Position numbers and translations under genes: made by a program | The notes under the pieces: generated by a model | Database searches by the model: none | Told to the model about the DNA's origin: nothing | The model's input: only the letters and a program-made list of their open reading frames with translations | Shown: positions 14,669 through 17,980 of the stretch, one piece after another | Numbering within the stretch: position 1 is the stretch's first letter | Layout: each line of letters opens with the position of its first letter | Assembly (NCBI GenBank): GCA_002402375.1 | Contig: DHFT01000010.1 | Coordinates: forward strand, 1-17,980 | DNA length: 17,980 nt | Source of the DNA: Elusimicrobia bacterium UBA4817 | GTDB lineage: Bacteria; Elusimicrobiota; UBA8919 | Direction of reading: 5' to 3'

Positions 14669-15319
14669 CTATTTTTCCCTATACACCACATAAATCTCTA
14701 TTCGTCTGTTTAATGCACGGTGGCTTGGCGTATCGTTTTCATAAAGCGGATGATGTTCGCCGTAACCTGCAAGAACCAGCCGTTTAGGGTCAATGCCGTA
14801 TTTGTGAAAATATTTGACGACGCTTCTTGCCCTATCCATAGAAAGTTCCCAGTTTGACGAATACCGCAGACCTTTTTTTATCGGCGTATTATCGGTGTGC
14901 CCTTCAACTATTACGGTGTAAGGCACATCCGTTAGCCACTGGGCGATTTCATTGAGCGGTTTTGTGGCGTCAGTATTTAGTTCCGCCCGCCCAAGTTTAA
15001 AAAGTACGGGTGAATCAAAAATTATGCGAATACCCTGCATGTCCGATTTTATTTTCAGGACTTCGTCAAATTTTTTCTCTTGTACGTCCGCTTTTTTTTC
15101 TTCACGAACGGTCGGAATTTTTACTTCCGTTTTGGTGATGGTCGTGTGAAATGATTTCTGTGCTTCTATCTGGGTGTCAAACGACATTCTGGTTAGTCCC
15201 CATAACATCATAAAAAAAAGCATCAGGTTGGTCATCATATCGCCGTAGATGGTAAGCCATATCGGCGTGCTTGCCTGCTGTCCGCCGTAAAATCGTCTGA
15301 ACGAGAACTTTTTTTTCAT
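14669..15319 (-). CDS. MotB-like stator protein with OmpA domain
   Basis: The 216-residue product has a single N-terminal membrane helix (about 21-43) carrying D27 in IYGDMMTNLMLFF, equivalent to the proton-carrying Asp of MotB, a charged linker (about 50-90), and an OmpA peptidoglycan-binding domain (about 95-213; GHTDNTP 140-146, RALNRRIEI 201-209). It is shorter than the paralogue at 13753-14523 and has no LysM module. It follows motA after a repeat-filled 83-base gap. The D-M-M-T-x-L-M pattern and gene order favour a MotB role over a plain outer-membrane OmpA or a TolR/ExbD protein. Confidence 0.87.
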   Translation of the reverse strand: MKKKFSFRRFYGGQQASTPIWLTIYGDMMTNLMLFFMMLWGLTRMSFDTQIEAQKSFHTTITKTEVKIPTVREEKKADVQEKKFDEVLKIKSDMQGIRIIFDSPVLFKLGRAELNTDATKPLNEIAQWLTDVPYTVIVEGHTDNTPIKKGLRYSSNWELSMDRARSVVKYFHKYGIDPKRLVLAGYGEHHPLYENDTPSHRALNRRIEIYVVYREK

Positions 15320-15332
15320 AACACTTTTTAGT

Positions 15333-15391
15333 CACAGAATTTCACAGAATTTCACGGAAGTTTTTTCTGTGTTCTTCTGTGTCTTTCTGTG
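15333..15391. repeat. Ten-base-period inverted repeats between motA and motB
   Basis: Two copies of CACAGAA (15333-15339, 15343-15349) face three copies of TTCTGTG (15365-15371, 15375-15381, 15385-15391), spaced by exactly 10 bases within each set. They could fold into alternative hairpins. No T-run follows on the minus strand. The array occupies most of the gap between the stator genes. Confidence 0.75.
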
Positions 15392-15402
15392 GCTTCCATT
15401 TT

Positions 15403-16167
15403 TTACCTGCTTTTTCTCATTCTGTAAGCGAGGTATGCTTCAAGTTTTTTTCTTAGAATTAAAGGAATGTCGCCTGCCTGAATCGCAAGAATGCCTTCAA
15501 TCATAACCTCTTTGGAAAGTATCTCCGCTTCGGAAAGTGCGTTGAGTTTTGAAGCGACCGGCAGGAAAATAAAGTTGGTTGAAAAAATTCCGTAGAATGT
15601 GGTTGTAACGGCTACCGCCATAGAGGCACCCATCGTTTTCGGGTCGGCAAGATTTTTTAACACCTGAACTACGCCGATAAGAGTTCCTAAAAGCCCGAAT
15701 ATGGGAGCATATGTTCCCATCGTTCTGAATACCGAGGAATTGGCGTTGTGTCTTCTTCTGATAAAAACGATTTCCGTCTCAAGATTGTCTCGAATTAAAT
15801 CCGGCGGCAGTCCGTCAATCAACATCTGTATTCCTTCCTTCAAGAAGCGGTCGTCCATTTTGCCGATGTCTTCCTGAAGAGAATCAATCCCCGTGCGTTT
15901 TGCTTTTTCGCAGAGTTGCAACAGGGCATTTATTATGACCTCCGGTTGCCGTTTGTATTTTTTCGGAAAAAAAATGAAAATGGATGCTTTTAATGCCTGT
16001 TTAAGTTGGTCACCCGGCACCGAAATCAAGGTTGATGCGAGTGTCCCGCCGAAAACCAGCACCGCGGCAATAGGATTTATAAGCAGGTTGAGTATTCCGC
16101 CGTGATACATAACGAAATAGATAGCCCCAAATCCGAGTGCAAGCCCAAAAATTGTTAATAGATCCAT
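15403..16167 (-). CDS. motA: MotA-like stator subunit (ion channel)
   Basis: It is the multi-helix stator partner of MotB, forming the ion channel and pushing on FliG. The 254-residue product has membrane helices at about 2-20, 30-50, 148-171 and 183-207, and a cytoplasmic region at 60-145. The channel prolines are kept: P155 in YAPIFGLLG and P203 in IFLPVA, matching P173 and P222 of E. coli. The cytoplasmic charges that touch FliG differ by eye: Lys90 for Arg90 and Gln98 for Glu98 (EKAKRTGIDSLQED). The ATG at 16167 fits the family N-terminus (MDLLTIFGLALGFG); the longer TTG-started frame to 16209 is written in repeat DNA. No clear Shine-Dalgarno. ExbB/TolQ are less likely given this N-terminus. 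Confidence 0.92.
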   Translation of the reverse strand: MDLLTIFGLALGFGAIYFVMYHGGILNLLINPIAAVLVFGGTLASTLISVPGDQLKQALKASIFIFFPKKYKRQPEVIINALLQLCEKAKRTGIDSLQEDIGKMDDRFLKEGIQMLIDGLPPDLIRDNLETEIVFIRRRHNANSSVFRTMGTYAPIFGLLGTLIGVVQVLKNLADPKTMGASMAVAVTTTFYGIFSTNFIFLPVASKLNALSEAEILSKEVMIEGILAIQAGDIPLILRKKLEAYLAYRMRKSR

Positions 16168-16185
16168 AGTAAAATCAATTAAAAG

Positions 16186-16258
16186 ATTATGAAAGATTGA
16201 AAGATTCAAAGATTTTAATCTTTATAATTTTTGTAATCTTTTTAATCTTTTAATTGCC
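16186..16258. repeat. AAAGATT / AATCTTT repeat cluster between the FliF-FliG gene and motA
   Basis: Tandem GAAAGATT-like words on the left face AATCTTT words on the right, with a perfect short palindrome AAAGATT-TT-AATCTTT (16208-16223). The cluster fills the 94-base gap. Read in one frame it would add residues to MotA, which is why the upstream TTG start was not chosen. Confidence 0.7.
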
Positions 16259-16261
16259 CCT

Positions 16262-17944
16262 TTATCCTCCCCTTTCCTTTTTTAAACGTTCTTTTATTTT
16301 TGCAAGTCGTTCTTCTCGGGTTTCCGTTTTTATTTCTCCCACCCGTACGGGCGGTTGCTGTTTTTCCTTCGTTAGAGTTTGTTCCGTGTCTGTTCCGTGT
16401 CTGTTTTGCGTTCCGTTCCGCGTCTGTTCCGCGGCTTGTTCAGTCGGCATTTCGCCTTTTATCAGAGTTATCCGTCCCTCGTTTCTGAGTTTTCTCATCG
16501 CCATAATAATTCTTTTTTCTTCTTCATTAATTCTTACCTGCTGGACTGTCATATTTAAGTCAATTTCCTGCTTAAGCATTTCCGCCGCACCGGTCGGAAG
16601 CGTTTTCAGCACTGCTTCGCGGGTTGAGTCCTTCGCATTTTTCAGTCCGATTGCCCAGGTGGGAAGCGGTATTTCCCTGAAAAGCGTTCTTAAACCGGCG
16701 GAATCAATAAAATACAAATCATCAATTGATAAAAGTTGCTGCCTTACATTTTCGGCAAGTTCGGAATTGTTTAGTTGCAGCGCCGCTAAAATATTCTCGC
16801 AGGTTTTTTTATCGGAGCGCTCGCACAACTCAATTATTTGGGCGGCTCCGCCGATAAGATAATCAATTTTTTTCTTCAATTCCAGTTCCATTATTTCAAC
16901 ATCGTCGGGCTCTAACTGTTTTACATTGGCCAATTCCACCGCCACCCTTGACTGCAAATCCGAAGGTAATTGGGACATAACATAACTTGCCCAATCGTTT
17001 TTCAGATAACTTAAAACAAGTGCCGTTCTATCCGGTGATTCGTCTTTTAACAGATATGCAAGATTTCGGAGGTTGCCCTCGTTGATGAATGCGAAAAGTT
17101 TCGGTCTGCCGGATTTACCGTCGTCCATTGACATTGTAAGCGAGCCGACCCCCCCTCCGCCTCCGGAAGACGGCGACGGATTTCGCGAGAGGAAATTGTC
17201 AATTGGCGACTGCGCGGCGGGTTTAGTTGAAAGCGTTCTCAAAAGATGCTTAAAGAAAACATTCAGGGGACCAAACAGAAAAAATGCGAATAAAATTATT
17301 CCCAGCAGCCACATCATTGACGGAAAAGTTGTAGCGGTTTGCCACCAGGGAATTTTCTTTTTATAAAATTCCGTTTTTTCAATGATGAGTTGGTCGCCGC
17401 GGACTGTGTTGAAATCAACAAGCCCTGTTATTATTTTCCTTGCCTCTGCAATCACATTATCAGGCACAGTTTTATCAAATTTCACCGTCACAGTTATCTT
17501 TTTGATGAATTGTTTTAATGTTTCAATTTCTTTTTCCGCCGGCGGAACTATTACCTGAACCGGCGACTGCGTTACCTTTTCTTCTTCCATAAGATTTTTT
17601 TTAGTCGGAACACCGGGCAGGATATAGTCCTTTTGTATTTTTTTTGTTTCGGGAGTTGTCAACTGTTCAATCTGCAATTTTTCACGCGGTTTCGCTTTTG
17701 TGATTTCTTCAATTATCGGTTCAATTTTTATTATTATGATGAAATCATGGGGGTTTAACAATTTACTAAGCGAGTCCGCTATCCTTTTTTCTATATTTGT
17801 CTCAAGAGTCAATTTTTCGCGGTCTATATTATCAACGGAATGAAGGCAATTCAAAATGAAAAATTCAAAATGAAAAATGAACATCAAAAGTAAACTATAA
17901 CTTTTAATTTTTAATTTATAATTTTTAATTGATTTCTTATCCAT
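16262..17944 (-). CDS. FliF-like / FliG-like fusion protein, membrane-anchored motor ring candidate
   Basis: The 560-residue product joins two flagellar parts. Residues 1-36 are a signal peptide or first membrane helix. Residues about 45-195 resemble the last periplasmic ring-building domain of FliF, with KRIADSLSKLL (53-63) and the typical end RGDQLIIEKTEF (182-193). A membrane helix (208-230) and a Gly-rich linker (257-268) follow. Residues about 284-495 are FliG-like: ESPDRTALVLSYL (302-314) at the EHPQ motif, IGG hinge (364-366), and a torque-helix region around GLKNAKDSTREAV (433-445). The earlier FliF domains are missing. The tail (500-560) is charged and partly repeat-encoded. FliF-FliG polarity (ring outside, FliG inside) fits. 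It is followed by MotA and two MotB-like genes. No clear Shine-Dalgarno at the ATG 17944; a TGA at 17980 may end an upstream gene. Confidence 0.85.
   Translation of the reverse strand: MDKKSIKNYKLKIKSYSLLLMFIFHFEFFILNCLHSVDNIDREKLTLETNIEKRIADSLSKLLNPHDFIIIIKIEPIIEEITKAKPREKLQIEQLTTPETKKIQKDYILPGVPTKKNLMEEEKVTQSPVQVIVPPAEKEIETLKQFIKKITVTVKFDKTVPDNVIAEARKIITGLVDFNTVRGDQLIIEKTEFYKKKIPWWQTATTFPSMMWLLGIILFAFFLFGPLNVFFKHLLRTLSTKPAAQSPIDNFLSRNPSPSSGGGGGVGSLTMSMDDGKSGRPKLFAFINEGNLRNLAYLLKDESPDRTALVLSYLKNDWASYVMSQLPSDLQSRVAVELANVKQLEPDDVEIMELELKKKIDYLIGGAAQIIELCERSDKKTCENILAALQLNNSELAENVRQQLLSIDDLYFIDSAGLRTLFREIPLPTWAIGLKNAKDSTREAVLKTLPTGAAEMLKQEIDLNMTVQQVRINEEEKRIIMAMRKLRNEGRITLIKGEMPTEQAAEQTRNGTQNRHGTDTEQTLTKEKQQPPVRVGEIKTETREERLAKIKERLKKERGG
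16381..16436 (-). repeat. Eleven-base tandem repeat in the tail of the FliF-FliG gene
   Basis: GTTCCGTGTCT occurs twice (16381-16402), then a degenerate copy, then GTTCCGCGTCT (16415-16425) and GTTCCGCGGCT (16426-16436). It encodes the polar Gln/Thr/Asn/Gly-rich segment at residues about 502-524, between the FliG-like domain and the charged C-terminus. Confidence 0.8.
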
Positions 17945-17956
17945 AATTTTTAATTT
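17847..17956. repeat. AT-rich repeats spanning the start of the FliF-FliG gene
   Basis: AATTCAAAATGAAAA occurs in two tandem copies (17847-17876), followed by several TAATTTTTAATT words (about 17898-17932) and again just upstream of the start (17942-17956). On the coding strand the first set encodes the hydrophobic stretch FIFHFEFFILN of the signal peptide. The word at 17942-17956 is identical over 15 bases to that at the hisD start (3991-4005). Confidence 0.7.
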
Positions 17957-17980
17957 GAGATTGTTCCTATGTGAATGTCA

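Noticed and set aside
15403..16167. ExbB/TolQ proton channel instead of MotA
   Set aside because: Four-helix order, MotA-type N-terminus, both channel prolines and the neighbouring FliG-like protein favour MotA; the partner proteins have OmpA domains, unlike ExbD/TolR.
16168..16209. Longer MotA start (TTG at 16209)
   Set aside because: The added residues come from AATCTTT repeat words, while MotA proteins start right at the MDLLTIFG-like helix.
16254..16862. Long plus-strand frame (202 codons) opposite the FliF-FliG gene
   Set aside because: Its product is Ser/Phe-rich low complexity, typical of the antisense of a Glu/Lys-rich gene, while the minus frame has clear domain motifs. The same applies to plus frames at 4420-4908, 4915-5370 and 12135-12653.
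13753..17944. Zorya-type defence system (ZorA/ZorB stators)
   Set aside because: ZorA has a long cytoplasmic tail and is accompanied by ZorC and ZorD or ZorE; here MotA is of normal length and the partner is a FliF-FliG protein.

Overview
The window (roughly 37% GC by eye) is a bacterial chromosomal segment in which every convincing gene lies on the minus strand, so transcription runs from the right edge to the left. Gene content (Rho, RF1, L31, MurA, PolA, CoaE, a LysM/M23 peptidase, OmpA-domain proteins, class I DhnA-type aldolase) suggests a free-living, probably diderm bacterium. The low GC, packed overlapping housekeeping genes and many short dispersed repeats resemble uncultured candidate phyla of the Elusimicrobiota/Omnitrophota kind. 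That placement is inference; the sequence does not prove it. No rRNA, tRNA or CRISPR array was seen.

Layout in transcription order. (1) 17944-13753, a four-gene motor-like cluster: a membrane protein that joins a FliF-like periplasmic domain and transmembrane helix to a complete FliG-like cytoplasmic region, then a MotA stator subunit, then two different MotB/OmpA proteins, the second with a LysM-like C-terminus. No other flagellar gene is in the window. (2) 13666-10196, polA, a small membrane protein and coaE, tightly overlapping. (3) 10101-7702, rho with its own promoter, then a LysM/M23 peptidase. (4) 7696-about 1850, a compact operon behind a good sigma-70-type promoter: rpmE, prfA, prmC, murA, hisD, a 51-residue ORF, hisB and an 81-residue ORF, with ATGA or 20-nt overlaps at several joints. 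(5) 1869-1473, a broken small gene interrupted by an 87-bp REP-like palindromic element. (6) 1413-361, fbaB. (7) 360-1, non-coding, with a promoter and terminator-like hairpin on the plus strand.

Two themes stand out. The first is the possible minimal rotary or force-generating machine: a self-anchored FliF-FliG ring protein next to its stators, with the FliM-contact motif and several torque residues altered from classical FliG. The second is the spread of short tandem repeats (7, 10, 11 nt) both between genes and inside essential genes. PrmC and CoaE carry the same peptide NLLPSTFYLLP because the same heptanucleotide repeat is inserted in both; PolA carries a four-copy heptamer just before its catalytic motif C; and the signal peptide and the tail of the FliF-FliG protein are also written in repeat DNA.
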